Origin: Przewalskia tangutica
Lineage: Eukaryota > Streptophyta > Magnoliopsida > Solanales > Solanaceae
Assembly: GCA_029844215.1 (NCBI GenBank)
Contig: CM056721.1
Location: 137,917,254-137,981,253, forward strand
Length of the DNA: 64,000 nt
Direction of reading: 5' to 3'
Below the pieces are notes generated by a model. That model made no database searches, was not told where the DNA came from, and saw only the letters and a list, made by a program, of their open reading frames with translations. Position 1 is the stretch's first letter, and each line of letters begins with the position of its first letter. Shown piece after piece: positions 40,741 to 53,143 of the stretch. The translations under genes and the position numbers were made by a program.

Positions 40741-43700
40741 TGTCGCCATACTTTTCGACCGCGGCATTTGTTAAATAGCGAACCCTGCTCAAAATGCAAT
40801 GTTAGGAAATAAATAAAATGCTAAATAGTTTAAGAAGCTTAGAGGTTTTAAAAATGCTAAAAGGATGCTAAAATTACAAAAGATGCTAAAGTTTAAAAGG
40901 GTGCTAAAATGCTAAAGGGTTGCTAGAATGCTAAGGGTTCGCGGAGTCGCCACCTAATTAATTGGGTGAATTAGGACACCTAAATGTTTAACTAGTTTGA
41001 AGTAAAACATTAACTCCATTTTAATGGTCTGCTAAACTTAATGAGATTCTGGGTAAGGGTTCTTTATCAATCTAGAGGAAGGGTTAGGCACCTCTAAGAT
41101 CATTAACTGCGGTTGTCTGCCAAACCTAGGGTAATTATTATATTTTTTAAAATGCAAAATAAAGCTCCACCTGCTTAATAAGATGTTAAAATGTTAAAAT
41201 GTTTAAAAGGTGCCTTAAAGTAAAAGGTTGCTAAAGGTATTAAATGCTAGAAGGGCTCCTGCTTAGAAAAAGTGTTAGAAAAATAAATAAGATGCTAATT
41301 GTTTAAAGGAAGGCTTAAAAGTATTTAAAAGGGTGCTAAAATATTAAAAGTGCTAAAAGGCTAAAAATGCTAAAAAATGCTAAAGTTTTAAAAAATGCTT
41401 AGAAAGCTTAAAAAGAAAGGTGTCAAAGGTGCAAAAGGAGTGCTAGCATATTAAAGGTGCTAAAAGTGCTAAGAGGGGCTAAAAGGCTAAAGGTGCTTAA
41501 GAGTGCTAAAGGTTAATTTTAAAAGTAAATGGAGAAATAAGAGATGCTTTAAGACGATTTTTGAGAGTTTAGGAGAAATCCGTTATGTATTTTAATAAGA
41601 AACAAAATGTTGGTTTCATGATGCAAGTTAAATTATTTTAAATTATTTTTGCCGATTTTAAACATGCCTAATAGCCCTAAAAGACAAAATAAAGTAGAAG
41701 TGTATTCCTAAATGTAAATTACCTCCCGTCTCATATGTTCAAAGGCTAATTGCTAGAAGTTCTCCTATTAATTACAAAATTAAATAGTAAAATTACAATA
41801 AATAAATAAGGGCATAAAATAAGATAAGAAAGTCAAGAGAGTGAAGGGATTGGAGCGGATGACTCCGTCTTATTTGTTTTTCTAGGAGTTTCTGAAGCGG
41901 GAATGCGAACGCGGATACGGGTTGCCATTTGAAATGGCTTGCGATGAGTCTCGTAGTGAGACTCTTTATTTTGTTAGGTGCGTGCCATGTAAAAACAAGA
42001 AAGATAAGGATTAGTACGAACCCAAATAATAATTGATAGAAATAATTAAGGCGAGCACGTAAGCATGTCACGGTGACTCAAGAAAATTAAGGAAAACTTG
42101 TCCACCACCCAGAAATCTGAGCGGCGGTCAAGCGGACATCTTCTTCGCGCCAAACAGAGCATCAAAACAAATATCGGTGATCTTAGGTCATACTTTTGGA
42201 CTCGCACATAATATGCAGATATCTGACATACGAAGATGAGCACGAATCGCGTTGAATGTATGTTTATTAGACCAAAGAGCGGCATAGTAGTCGAAGATGG
42301 AATTGAAGTATCCTACCATTTGTTGCCAATATCTTAAACCTATAATGTGTAACAACGAGAAAAGATTGGGCGAGGTTATGCGAGAAAATGATACCTAGCA
42401 TTATCAATTATAAGTCAGCGATCATCCGAAACTGTCAACCAAGTGTCAAATCCTAAGACTCGTTTCAAGCAAATCGTACTATCGTATGAGAGAGCGACGG
42501 TGGGCTAGGCGTCACTTAACTTATGAAGAGCAAGCAAAAGTTTATCAAGATGTGTTAGGCCCATGCGTGACTACCAATTTTAAGGAAAAAAGCAGACGTC
42601 TGTTGGACACGGGAGGGGTCTAGATCGTATGTTGCAATTTAACGCATAGGAGAAGGGGTAGTCGGCGGATCTTTGGACACGATTGTATTTAACGGGAGAA
42701 GCAACATCGATCCTTGCTATTGCTTTGTACTCGACCATCAGTAAACTTAAGCGTGGTTCATACAACTATTCTACCTTTCAGTTAACGAGCAGGCGGGGCA
42801 TGGTTATAAGCTAATGGAATGCTAATATGTAACATACTTTCGGATGATTTGCGTAGTACGTGGGAAGGTAGTACTATCTATAGGATTTCAAATCAGATGG
42901 TATATATCAGAACAATAATCTGGAGGTAATGGGCTTCATGAACTATCAATCTTTGACTTCTTTACAAATAGTAAGAACAAACTCACAACAAACACATTAA
43001 CCAACTTAGCAATATCTAAGTGACTCCAGCACAGTCAATAACTATTGCACTGACAAGGTCGAGTATTAAATCCATCAGAACAGCTTGCAGGTTAAACAAA
43101 AGAAAAGACTTCATATTCATTTATTAAGTTATGATTCCAGATAGTATTATGATACAAGAAAGCATTCGAGTTCATCTTACGACTAAGTTATGCGATTTTC
43201 TAGCCAACGCATTCCTAGGTATAGCAAAATGTTATGATAGCGCAAGACATCATATAATCAATTTTAAAGCTAAACATGACTAAACCACAAAAATATGTAA
43301 AGCACATAAATCACGAAATAACTAGAATCGAAAAGGAGTTGGGTTTACCTTATAGGAGCGTGGCAAGGCGGCGTATCAAGTCGTCGGTCATTTCGAAGGC
43401 TAGCTAATTACGTGGAGCAGGTTGCGAAGTGCGGACTTTGAGGATTGGGTTCTTTTACGGATCACTCGACTAGGCTGCGCCTTTTGAATCACTCGCGAGC
43501 TCTGCCGTATATGTCTACTCTGCCGTAAAGAAGGCGATTGCTCTTGACCTCTTGTGCTCGAGTCCCAGGCTCTGCTCTCTTGTACTCTTGATTCCCACGA
43601 CTAAGCTCTGATTCGACTCTCGACTCGACCTATGTTCGATTCCTCATCTCACTAAATTGCTATCTCTCTAAGCCGTTCGATGCCACTAAATCGCTATGTA

Positions 43701-44595
43701 GTTGCCCAGACTCCTCTGAATTGCTTGTTGCCCTAAATTGCTATGTTCTTTATTGGACTCATACGAGCCTACACTTACTCTGTTCACCCACTTCGATGCC
43801 TTTGCGTATGTTCTTAAATAGCCTACTTTAGGTTCTAATATTGGTAAGCAATTAGAAGTGATTCTAAGTGAGATTTCGTAAGAGATTTGTCTTTGATTGG
43901 TAAGTGATTCGTGTCGATTTACTCTTGATTCGAATGGGTTACGATTTTGGAAGGATTTGTTTGGTTATGGAAAGGTATCGTTGGATTCGTTTGGTTACGG
44001 AAAGGAGAGCTAGGAGTGCGTGGGTAAGGAAGGCTCAGTTCTCGGCGAGAATCTCGGAGTGCGATGGGAGTGAGGTGCGGCGGTTACTTAGGTTTTTTTA
44101 CGGTTCGTCGTTTCTTTTTCTCCAAGGGCTGTTGAGGACGATGGGGCTATGGGTTAAAGGGAAAAAGAATAAGGCTGGGGCGAAGGTAAAGAAAAGAAGA
44201 GTGGGCTGAGAGTGAAATAAAGAAATTTCTTGGTCACGGTTTGAAATTTGCGTTAATGAAATTTGGGTAGTTATTAGGGTATTAGATTAGTTTTAGGCTA
44301 GTTAATTAATTAGCTATTTAATTCTAGGTAAGTGTTTTATTAATTAATTAACAAATGTGATTAAATTATTTAGGTGCCTTATCAATCTAATTGTTATAAT
44401 AAATGCGGACGCGAGACTCTAAGTGCTTAATACTCTACACGAAGAATGCGAAGTTATTATTAAATTGTTTATTTATGCTTGTATTTATGTTTTATCGCTG
44501 CATTTTATTATAAAAATCGTAAAGAATTATTTTACAAAATTAGTCTAATTTTATGGTTAATGGCTGGACGGGAGGGTCAAAATTGGGTGTCAACA
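40741..44595 (-). repeat. 3' LTR of the LARD-like element
   Basis: About 3.86 kb. 40800-41530 is made of irregular GCTAAAA/TTAAAAGGTG words. TTCGCGGAGTCGCCACCTAA at 40939 is a landmark shared with the solo LTR at 30.7-32.5 kb. It lacks a 178-base block present in the right LTR (48616-48793). The short frames seen in it have no family match. Confidence 0.85.
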
Positions 44596-44724
44596 GCTGT
44601 CCCTCTTTGTATGGAGATGATGGAAGAATCTTCGGACAAAGACGTTGACTCATAGCCAATTTTGTCTCGATCTTCAGAATTGCAAAAATCTTTGGGCGGT
44701 AAAAGTGGCGCAAAATCAAAATCT

Positions 44725-45010
44725 GTCGATGTCGAGTTATGGCGACCTTTGGGTTACCATGGTCGAAACACGGGCGGGCTAATGCGGACTGAAAATGTCG
44801 ATGTCGAGTTATGGCGACATTTGAGTTACCGTGGTCAAAACACGGCGGGCTACAGCGGACTCAAAGTTGTCGGTGTCGAGTTATGGCGACCTTTGGGTTA
44901 CCATCAATCAAAACACGAGCGGGCTAACGCGGACTTAAAAGCGTCGGTGTCGAGTTATGATGACCTTTGGGCTATGGTGTAAAAAGTAAAAAGAATATAA
45001 GCGGCTTGAA
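44725..45010. repeat. 72-74 bp tandem array
   Basis: GTCGATGTCGAGTTATGGCG, ACCTTTGGGTTACCATGG and CACGGGCGGGCTAATGCGGA recur from 44725, 44797, 44869 and 44943, about 3.8 copies with scattered changes. Confidence 0.85.
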
Positions 45011-45483
45011 CACGGGGTGTCTTGCTATGGCTTGTGGTCTTTGGGTTCTACGGTGATGTGGAAGCGAGTGGGCCAAGCGCTTGGCTACGCGATCGTTGGG
45101 AAGGTTGGCCCGACAAATTGCCGGTTATTGTAAGAAAATCCACGTTGTGCTCCTTACGCATGCTAAGACTTGAACAAGCGGTTAGTGCATAAGCGTTAAG
45201 GCGAAAAATGATGATGTATAATTTTAAAAATGTCTGTTGTGAGTAAAAAGGTTATCTGCGAAAGTGTGATGCTTTGTGTTGATGCGATGTTGCGAATCTT
45301 TGTGATTTCGATCGCGCACGGGCGTGTTGCGATTGTGAGCAGCGGGTATGTTGTCGCTGCTGCAATTGTCCTGCGGACTAAAGCTCGAAAGAGTTAGTGC
45401 GTAAGCGCTAAGGCGAATAATAAAGCATGCGTAAGAAATGCAATTTGGGAGTATAGAAATCGATCCTGCGTGGATGTGATATC

Positions 45484-46180
45484 GCGATGATGGCGTCGTT
45501 TTGGGCTTGTTGTCTTGATAACGTCGTTACTGGGCGATGTTCTTCTTTGGCGTCGTTGCGTAGACTTGTTGTCTTGATCGCGTCGTTATGCGGGCGTGTT
45601 CTTCTTGGCGTCGTTCGTAGACTTCTTTGTCTTGTCGCGTCGTTACTGGGCGTGTTCTTCTTTGGCGTCGTTGCGTAGACTTGTTGTCTTGATCGCGTCG
45701 TTACTGGGCGATGTTGCCGCTGGCGTCGTTGCGTGAACTGTTGTCTTTGATACGTCGTTACTGGGCGTGTTCTTCTTTGGCGTCGTTAAATGAACTTGCC
45801 GTCTTGATAGCGTCGTTGCGGGCGATGTTCTTCTTGGCGTCGTTGCGTAGACTTCTTTGTCTTGATAACGTCATTTACTGGGCGATGTTCTTCTTGGCGT
45901 CGTTGCGTAGACTTCTTTGTCTTGTCGCGTCGTTACTGGGCGATGTTCTTCTTGGCGTCGTTGCGTGAACTTGTTGTCTTGTCGCGTCGTTGCACGGGCG
46001 TTCTTCTTGGCGTCGTTCGCGTGAACTTCTTTGTCTTGATAACGTCGTTACGGGCGTTCTTCTTGGCGTCGTTGCGTAGACTTCTTTGTGCTAATAACGT
46101 CGTTGCACGGGCGTTCTTCTTTGGCGTCGTTGCGTAGACTTCTTTGTGTTGATAACGTCGTTGCTGGGCGTGTTCTTTGC
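45484..46180. repeat. About 56-60 bp tandem array, roughly 12 copies
   Basis: The unit contains GGCGTCGTTGCGTAGACTT, CTTTGTCTTGATAACGTCG and TTACTGGGCGATGTTCTTC. Copies vary in length by a few bases and in the AGACTTC/GAACTTG position. Alternating GCGTCGTT and AACGTCGTT words give a higher internal regularity of about 28-30 bases. Confidence 0.85.
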
Positions 46181-46762
46181 TCGCGTAGAATAAATGCTCT
46201 GCAAGCTAAGCGAAGCGTTAGTGTATACTGTTTAAACAAAATGATAAATATATATGAGAAGTGCAATTTTATGGGTAGAGATGTAGTCACGTCGCTGATG
46301 AATCTTTGGGATGTTGTCCTTGCGGACATCTTTGAGCGTTGCGGTGACGAATTGCCATGATGCCTTTCTTTGTGTGCGATCGTGGGTTGCCAATTTGACT
46401 TTATGCAGAGTTGATCGTTAGGTTTTGTTGCGGAACTACGAACTTTATTGTTGATTGTTGATGCCTTTCTTTCTTTGCTGCTGCTTTGCGGACTTTGGAT
46501 TGTTGTCATCCTCTGCCTTTCTTGCTTTCACATACGCTATCTGAAGAAACTTTGTCGTATTTTCTGCTTCGGCTATTGCACTTTCTGCTTCTGTTAATAT
46601 GAAAAAACCTGCGCTCAAAGAAAATTTGTGAGTTTTGGGGGGGGGTCGATTCGCATTTGACTTCGCCGCCTTGTCCCTTGATATCCGTGTGCCTGGCCTG
46701 TTTGGACTTGCAACCCCTGTCTGGTTTCCTACATGATCCCAGTTTTGAAAAGGGTGTCTGGC

Positions 46763-47014
46763 CTAAAATGGGTCTCGATGTAGTTGCTTGTATGTTATGT
46801 TTCTGGGCCTTCTGATTTCGGCCTGCATGGTTGCCATTTGTTGTGGTAGCTGGGCGAGCTGCTCGATCGGATCTATGTTGCTTTTCTTTTCTGAGACCCC
46901 TGCTTTGCCTATAGGAACCAAGACAGGTTCCGCCTCGTTCCGCTCAAATGCCCTCGAATCGGTCATGTCGCTGGGCCGTGCCTTTGATCTTGCGAAATAT
47001 TGCTGCTCTGTCAT
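46763..47014 (-). pseudogene. Short gag-like N-terminal frame
   Basis: 83 residues: MTEQQYFARSKARPSDMTDS, then NIDPIEQLAQLPQQMATMQA with heptad-like Q/M/L spacing (a possible coiled coil). It is on the sense strand and about 800 bases inside the primer-binding side, where gag begins in Tat-like elements, and Q-rich EQLAQLQQQM-type starts are common there. The capsid core is not present. Alternative: a chance frame. Confidence 0.4.
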
Positions 47015-47825
47015 TGCTTAGTCAAATACAAATCGACCTTTTGGGGAGATGATAAATCTTTCTAAAAATGCAACAAACGGTGTTAGCATAAAACACATAA
47101 TTTGCAGGTATGTAGCAGATATATTGCACATAGCATATTCAAACGTTTCCTAACATGCAGGGGGACCTCTTTATGCCAGAGGTAAGCCTAAACGTCACAT
47201 ATGCGGGGTCATGATGTCCGAGCCGTCCAACTGTAATGCTTTTGTTGGAAATGGCGACCAAATGACGGTGCACTTTTCCCAATTTCAGCATGTCATGATT
47301 GGGCTTGGATTTGTCTGTCATTGCCACGCTACACATAATATGCTGGTTGGTCGTTGGGTTGAGAAACCCGTCGACAAGTTTGGTGTCTTCCTAATTGTGG
47401 TGTCGATGCGAGGACCAGCCACCTAAGGTAAATGCATGCCCTAAAAAGGGTGGTATAGCTCTATCTTAAGTTTGCTAAGATTTGGCTTTTACGGGCCTTG
47501 AGTTCCCGGCGGACAACTCGAGTGAGAAGGCTACGACACCGGTTAGGCCGCACTCCACGTATGTTACCAACTCTCCTAAATTTGGGTTTTGAAGAAAGAA
47601 TTTTGCTGATGCACCAAGCGCACCTCGCATGCAGTGTGTGATTGTGTGAATTTTTCAGAGTGGAAGAAATATGAGCGGAATGCCAGTTTAAGAAAAGCAG
47701 TAAAGCAGGTAGCAAGAAATAAACAAAATACAATATACAAAAATTAAATGCAAAATAATTGCCAAATAATAGCCCTAGGTCTGTTGTGGTTAAGAACCTA
47801 AAATCCCAATGAGTCGCCATTTACG

Positions 47826-50800
47826 TGCGCACTTTTCCGACCGCGGCATTTGTTAAATAGCGAACCCTGCTCAAAATGCAATGTTAGGAAATAAATAAAA
47901 TGCTAAATAGTTTAAGAAGCTTAGAGGTTTTAAAAATGCTAAAAGGATGCTAAAATTGCAAAAGATGCTAAAGTTTAAAAGGGTGCTAAAATGCTAAAGG
48001 GTTGCTAGAATGCTAAGGGTTCGCGGAGTCGCCACCTAATTAATTGAGTGAATTAGGACACCTAAAAGTTTAACTAGTTTGAAGTAAAACATTAACTCCA
48101 TTTTAATGGTGCGCTAAACTTAATGAGATTGCAGGTAAGGGTTCTTATTAATCTAGAGGAAGGGGTTAGGCACCTCTAAGATCCGCTTAACTTGCGGTTG
48201 TCCTGCCAAACCTAGGGTAATTATTATATTTTTTAAAATGCAAAATAAAGCTCCACCTGCTTAATAAGATGTTAAAATGTTAAAATGTTTAAAAGGTGCC
48301 TTAAAGTAAAAGGTTGCTAAAGGTATTAAATGCTAGAAGGGCTCCTGCTTAGAAAAAGTGTTAGAAAAATAAATAAGATGCTAATTGTTTAAAGGAAGGC
48401 TTAAAAGTATTTAAAAGGGTGCTAAAATATTAAAAGTGCTAAAAGGTTAAAAATGCTAAAAAATGCTAAAGTTTTAAAAAATGCTTAGAAAGCTTAAAAA
48501 GAAAGGTGTCAAAGGTGCAAAAGGAGTGCTAGCATATTAAAGGTGCTAAAAGTGCTAAGAGGGGCTAAAAGGCTAAAGGTGCTTAAGAGTGCTAAAGGTT
48601 AATTTTAAAAGTAAATGGTGCTAAAAGTGCAAAAAGAATGCTAAATGTTAAAGAGTGCTTAAAAGGTGCTAGAAATGCTAAGATGCTAAAGGTGCTTTAT
48701 GGACTAATTATATGCTCATGCAAAGATTATTCTGGACTAATTGTGTATCTTGCTAGCTAAATTAATCTTGCCTAACACTCTGATATTATATATAAGAGAT
48801 GCTTTAAGACGATTTTTGAGAGTTTAGGAGAAATCAGTTATGTATTTTAATAAGAAACAAAATGTTGGTTTCATGATGCAAGTTAAATTATTTTAAATTA
48901 TTTTTGTAGATTTTAAACATGCTAATAGCCCTAAAAGACAAAATAAAGTAGAAGTGTATTCCTAAATGTAAATTACCTCCGCCTCATATGTTCGAAGGCT
49001 AATTGCTAGAAGTTCTCCTATTAATTACAAAATTAAATAGTAAAATTACAATAAATAAATAAGGGCATAAAATAAGATAAGAAAGTCAAGAGAGTGAAGG
49101 GATTGGAGCGGATGACTCCGTCTTATTTGTTTTTCTAGGAGTTTAGGCGGGAATGCGAACGCGGATACGGTTGCCATTTGAAATGGCTTCGATGAGTCTC
49201 GTAGTGAGACTCTTTATTTTGTTAGGTGCGTGCCATGTAAAAACAAGAAAGATAAGGATTAGTGCGAACCCGAATAATAATTGATAGAAATAATTAAGGC
49301 GAGCACATAAGCATGTCACGATGACTCAAGAAAATTATGGAAAACTTGTCCACCCCAAAGAAATGCAGAGTCGAGGCAGATCCAAATCGACATGCTGCTG
49401 CTGCGCCAAACGAGCATCAAAAACAAATATCAGTGATCTTAGGTCATACTTTTGGACTCACACATAATATGCAGATATACAGACATACGAAGATGAGTAC
49501 GAATCGCATTGAATGTATGTTTATTAGACCCAAAGGGCAGGCATAGTAGTCAAGATGGAATTGAAGTATCCCTACCATTTGTTGCCAATATCTTAAACCT
49601 ATAATGTGTAACAACGAGAGAAAAGATTGGACAGGGTTATGCAAGAGAAAATGATACCTAGCATTATCAATTATAAGTCAGCGATCATCCGAAACTGTCA
49701 ACCGAGTGTCAAATCCCCTAAGACTCGTTTCAAGCAAATCGTACTATCATGTAAGGGAGGGGCAGACAGTGGGCTAGGCCCGTCACTTAACTTATGAAGA
49801 ACAGCAAGCAAAAGTTTATCAAGATGTGTTAGGCCCATAACGTGACTACCAAATTTTAAGGAAAAAAACAGACATGCAACTGGACACAGGAGGGGGGGTC
49901 TAGATCATATGTTGCAATTTAACGCATAGGAGAAGGGGTAGTCAGCAGATGCTGGACACAATTGTATTTAACAGGAGAAGCAACATACTGATCCTTGCTA
50001 TTGCTTTGTACTCCAGCTTACTGTAAACTTAAGCCATGGTTCATACAACTATTCTACCTTTCAGATTAACAGAACAGAGGCAGGGCATGGTTATAAGCTA
50101 ATGGAATGCTAATATGTAACATACTTTCAGATGAGCGACTGCATAATTCTGTGGGAAGGTAGTACTATCTATAGGATTTCAAATCAGATGGTATATATCA
50201 GAACAATAATCTGGAGGTAATGGGCTTCATGAACTATCAATCTTTGACTTCTTTACAAATAGTAAGAACAAACTCACAACAAACACATTAACCAACTTAG
50301 CAATATCTAAGTGACTCCAGCACAGTCAATAACTATTGCACTGACAAGGTCGAGTATTAAATCCATCAGAACAGCTTGCAGGTTAAACAAAAGAAAAGAC
50401 TTCGTATTCGTTTATTAAGTTATGATTCGGATAGTATTATGATACAAGAAAGCATTCGAGTTCATCTTACGACTAAGTTATGCGATTTTCTAGCCAACAT
50501 GCATTCCTAGGTATAGCAAAATGTTAACAGTAAGCGCAAGACATCATATAATCAATTTTAAAGCTAAACATGACTAAACCACAAAAATATGTAAAAGCAC
50601 ATAAATCACAGAAATAACTAGAATCGAAAAGGAGTTGGGTTTACCTCCGGAGCGTGAAGGGCAGGCGTATCAAGTCGTCGGTCGCTCGAAAGGCTAGCTA
50701 ATTACGTGGAGCGAAGGTTGCGGAAATTGCGGACTTTGAGGATTGGGTTCTTTCGGATCACTCGACTAGGCTGCCTTTTGAATCACTCCGAGCTCTCGTA

Positions 50801-51897
50801 TATGTCTACTCTGCTCGTAAAGAAGACGATTGCTCTTGACCTCGTGCTCGAGTCCCAGGCTACGCTTCATACTCTACGATTCCCACGACTAAGCTCTGAA
50901 TTCGACTCTCTGACTCTGACCTATGTTCGATTCCTCATCTCCCTAAATTGCTATCTCCTCTCCTTCATCGATGCCCTAAATCGCTATGTAGTTGCCCCCG
51001 ACTCCCCTCTGAATTGCTTGTTGCCCTAAATTGCTATGTTGCTATTGGACTCCTCTGAGCCCTGCCTTACTCTGTTCACCCCCCTTTTCTGATGCCTTTG
51101 CATGTTCTTAAATAGCCTCACCCTAGGTTCTAATATTGGTAAGCAATTAGGGCTGATTCTAGGCTGAGATTTCGTAAGAGATTTGTGCTGATTGGTAAGT
51201 GATTCGTATCGATTTGCTACTGATTCGAATGGGTTCTGATTTTTGGAAGGATTTGTTTGGTTATGGAAAGGTATCGTTGGATTCGTTTGGTTCTGGAAAG
51301 GAGAGCTGGCTAGGGTGCGTGGGTAAGGGAAGGCTCCCAGATTCTCCGGCGAGAATCTCGGGGCTGCGATGGGAGTGAGGTGCGGCGGTTACTTAGGTTT
51401 TTTTTTAGGGTTCGTCGTTTCTTTTTCTCCAAGGGCTGTTGAGGACGATGGGGCTATGGGTTAAAGGGAAAAGGAATAAGGCTGGGGCGAAGGTAAAGAA
51501 AAGAAGAGTGGGCTGAGAGTGAAATAAAAGGGCTGCTGGTCACGGTTTGGGCTGCATTAGTGGGCTGGGTAGTTATTAGGGTATTAGATTAGTTTTAGGC
51601 TAGTTAATTAATTAGCTAGTTAATTCTAGGTAAGTGTTTTATTAATTAATTAACAAATGTGATTAAATTATTTAGGTGTCTTATCAATCTAATTGTTATA
51701 ATAAATGCGGACGCGAGACTCTAAGTGCTTAATACTCTACACGAAGAATGCGAAGTTATTATTAAATTGTTTATTTATGCTTGTATTTATGTTTTATCGC
51801 TGCATTTTATTATAAAAATCGTAAAGAATTATTTTACAAAATTAGTCTAATTTTATGGTTAATGGCTGGACGGGAGGGTCAAAATTGGGTGTCAACA
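47826..51897 (-). repeat. 5' LTR of the LARD-like element
   Basis: About 4.07 kb and collinear with the left LTR, with an extra 178-base block at 48616-48793. Identity is very high over long stretches, but differences cluster: for example GGGCTG at 51528-51570 replaces GAAATTT three times relative to 44221-44265. Confidence 0.85.
48616..48793. other. 178-base block present only in the right LTR
   Basis: GGTGCTAAAAGTGCAAAAAG to CACTCTGATATTATATA is absent from the left LTR at the matching place (near 41533). Its first half continues the GCTAAA word pattern and its second half is unique AT-rich sequence. It reflects either deletion in one LTR or insertion in the other. Confidence 0.75.
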
Positions 51898-52340
51898 TCC
51901 ACGACCACAACGGACAAAACATTGAAGAAGAACAGAGTAAAGAAAGTTATTGTGTTGGTACCGTTGTCTTGGATTACACTAAACACTGATGGTGTAAGAC
52001 AACATGTTCACCGCACATTAAGTAAGTCTGATGGTATTCTACTATGGAAGGTTCAAAGCAACGGCTACCTATCTAGATGCAACATCGATATGCCGAAAGA
52101 TTGCTAGAAAGGCACCATGTGAGTGCGCCAAAATCTCTTTCAAGAGGGGATTGTTGGAAATTTATTAACGTGAATAAATTTAATCCTATTATTTATGACT
52201 CGAACAATTTGGGCCCCGCACGTCGGAAATATCATTTCCACACACGTGCACACGTTGTACCAAGGATCGTAAATTTCCTTAGTGAAAGAGATATTGGTAC
52301 GTAAACGGAATGTTTGAGACATGAAATGATAGATGGTTAT
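51898..52340 (+). mobile_element. 3' region and LTR start of Tork-type relic B, right part
   Basis: CAACGGACAAAACATTGAAG to GATTGCTAGAAAGGCACC repeats (inverted) the 19.13-19.38 kb sequence. A polypurine-like TTTCAAGAGGGGA (52139-52150) precedes the LTR start TGTTGGAAATTTATTAACG at 52152. The LTR is cut at 52340 by the gypsy LTR. An open frame through 51781-52304 is incidental. Confidence 0.78.
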
Positions 52341-53143
52341 TGTTTCGATATTTCTTATGCTCACGCAAGTGTACATATCGCTCAAGTAATATAGTCTGTA
52401 AGACCGAGTTTATCGTCCACATAGACTGGTTTATTAAGTACCGGTTATCTATTCTATGGTATCTATTTGGTTGACGTTCTTTAGTTTGAGAATTATAACT
52501 AAGAATTATGACTAAGTGCAGAAAATAACTTAAAGGTTATAATAATTTGGGTTTATAAAAGATATGAAGGAAATAGGGCATTCCAATCTCCTCAACTATC
52601 CACTATTTCACGTGTTAATGCAATACTAATGATTCTTCTTCTTATTAAGATAGCAGGTTAACTAATATGTCATCATATTCCGGTTAGGACATATAAGAGC
52701 TCAACCTTGTGCAAAAACCTTCTATATTTCTATGATAGATTTTACCACACATGAGGATTAAGAACAATAACCTTAATTACTACACAAGTATCGGGGTTCT
52801 TTCGTCCACGATTTTAACCTATGTCTAAACAACTACATCATATTCAATCGCCCCTTTCGGATCTCGATTCGAAAACATATAAGTTATGATAATTAGTGAT
52901 CGGTTAATTATCAAGTAATCAAAATCATATTGAGTAGATCTTAATATGACTGAAGAAGAAATCAATAACTATGCATTAACAATATGAAAGAGTTTCAAGA
53001 AGATTCGATGGAAAACCCTACTAAAGTAATTAGCTCCTAAACATTGTCATGTCAAGAACTAAATTACAATCCAACATAAACTGAAATAAAATAAAGGAAA
53101 GATCCAAAATGACTCCAAAAGTGTATACAAAATATGTCTAACA
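52341..53143 (-). repeat. 3' LTR of gypsy element 1 (shortened)
   Basis: CTCACGCAAGTGTACATATC and AAGTAATATAGTCTGTAAG align with the LTR at 61498, ending TATGTCTAACA. It is 803 bp against 1253 bp, since about 440 bases corresponding to 62270-62690 are absent. On its body side AATACCCCCAAAATTAA (reverse TTTTGGGGGTATT, 53144-53156) is the polypurine tract. Confidence 0.82.

Larger units (their letters stand above)
44596..47825 (-). other. Internal region of the LARD-like element
   Basis: 3.2 kb with no pol genes. It contains two minisatellite arrays (44725-45010 and 45484-46180) and one short gag-like frame near the primer-site end (46763-47014). Apparent frames inside the arrays are by-products of repetition. 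The long-LTR, non-coding-centre design is that of LARDs, which rely on proteins made by autonomous relatives. Confidence 0.75.
40741..51897 (-). mobile_element. LARD-like non-autonomous Ty3/gypsy element (11.2 kb)
   Basis: Two long direct repeats (40741-44595 and 47826-51897) bound a 3.2-kb centre. On minus each LTR starts TGTTGACACCCAATTTTGAC. Next to the left copy lies the polypurine-like AAAGAGGGACAGC (44596-44608), and next to the right copy lies TGGCGACTCATTGGG (47805-47819), similar to the TGGCGACTC-type primer site of Tat/Ogre-like elements. This fixes the orientation as minus. There is no reverse transcriptase or integrase. It interrupts relic B's 3' region, whose halves join at 40740/51898. 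Target duplications (TCATT/TCCAC) no longer match well. Confidence 0.85.

Noticed and set aside
43700..43740. Telomere-type CCCTAAA repeats
   Set aside because: Only isolated CCCTAAAT words in an LTR; there is no tandem (CCCTAAA)n run.
44662..44982. 106-residue frame with repeated SRSSEL/VDVELWRPLGY blocks as a repeat protein
   Set aside because: It exactly tracks the 72-74-bp DNA repeat, whose period is close to a multiple of three, so an open frame with a protein repeat arises automatically. It sits antisense to the element.
45484..46180. CRISPR-like array of regular repeats
   Set aside because: Units are continuous tandem copies without unique spacers, in a plant retroelement. It is a minisatellite.
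46048..46509. 153-residue open frame on minus as a novel gene
   Set aside because: Its first part is the translation of the minisatellite array on the opposite strand, and the rest shows no family pattern or codon bias.
50706..51029. 107-residue frame in the right LTR of the large gypsy element
   Set aside because: The matching place in the left LTR is not open and no motif is present, so the frame is by chance or depends on clustered consensus differences.
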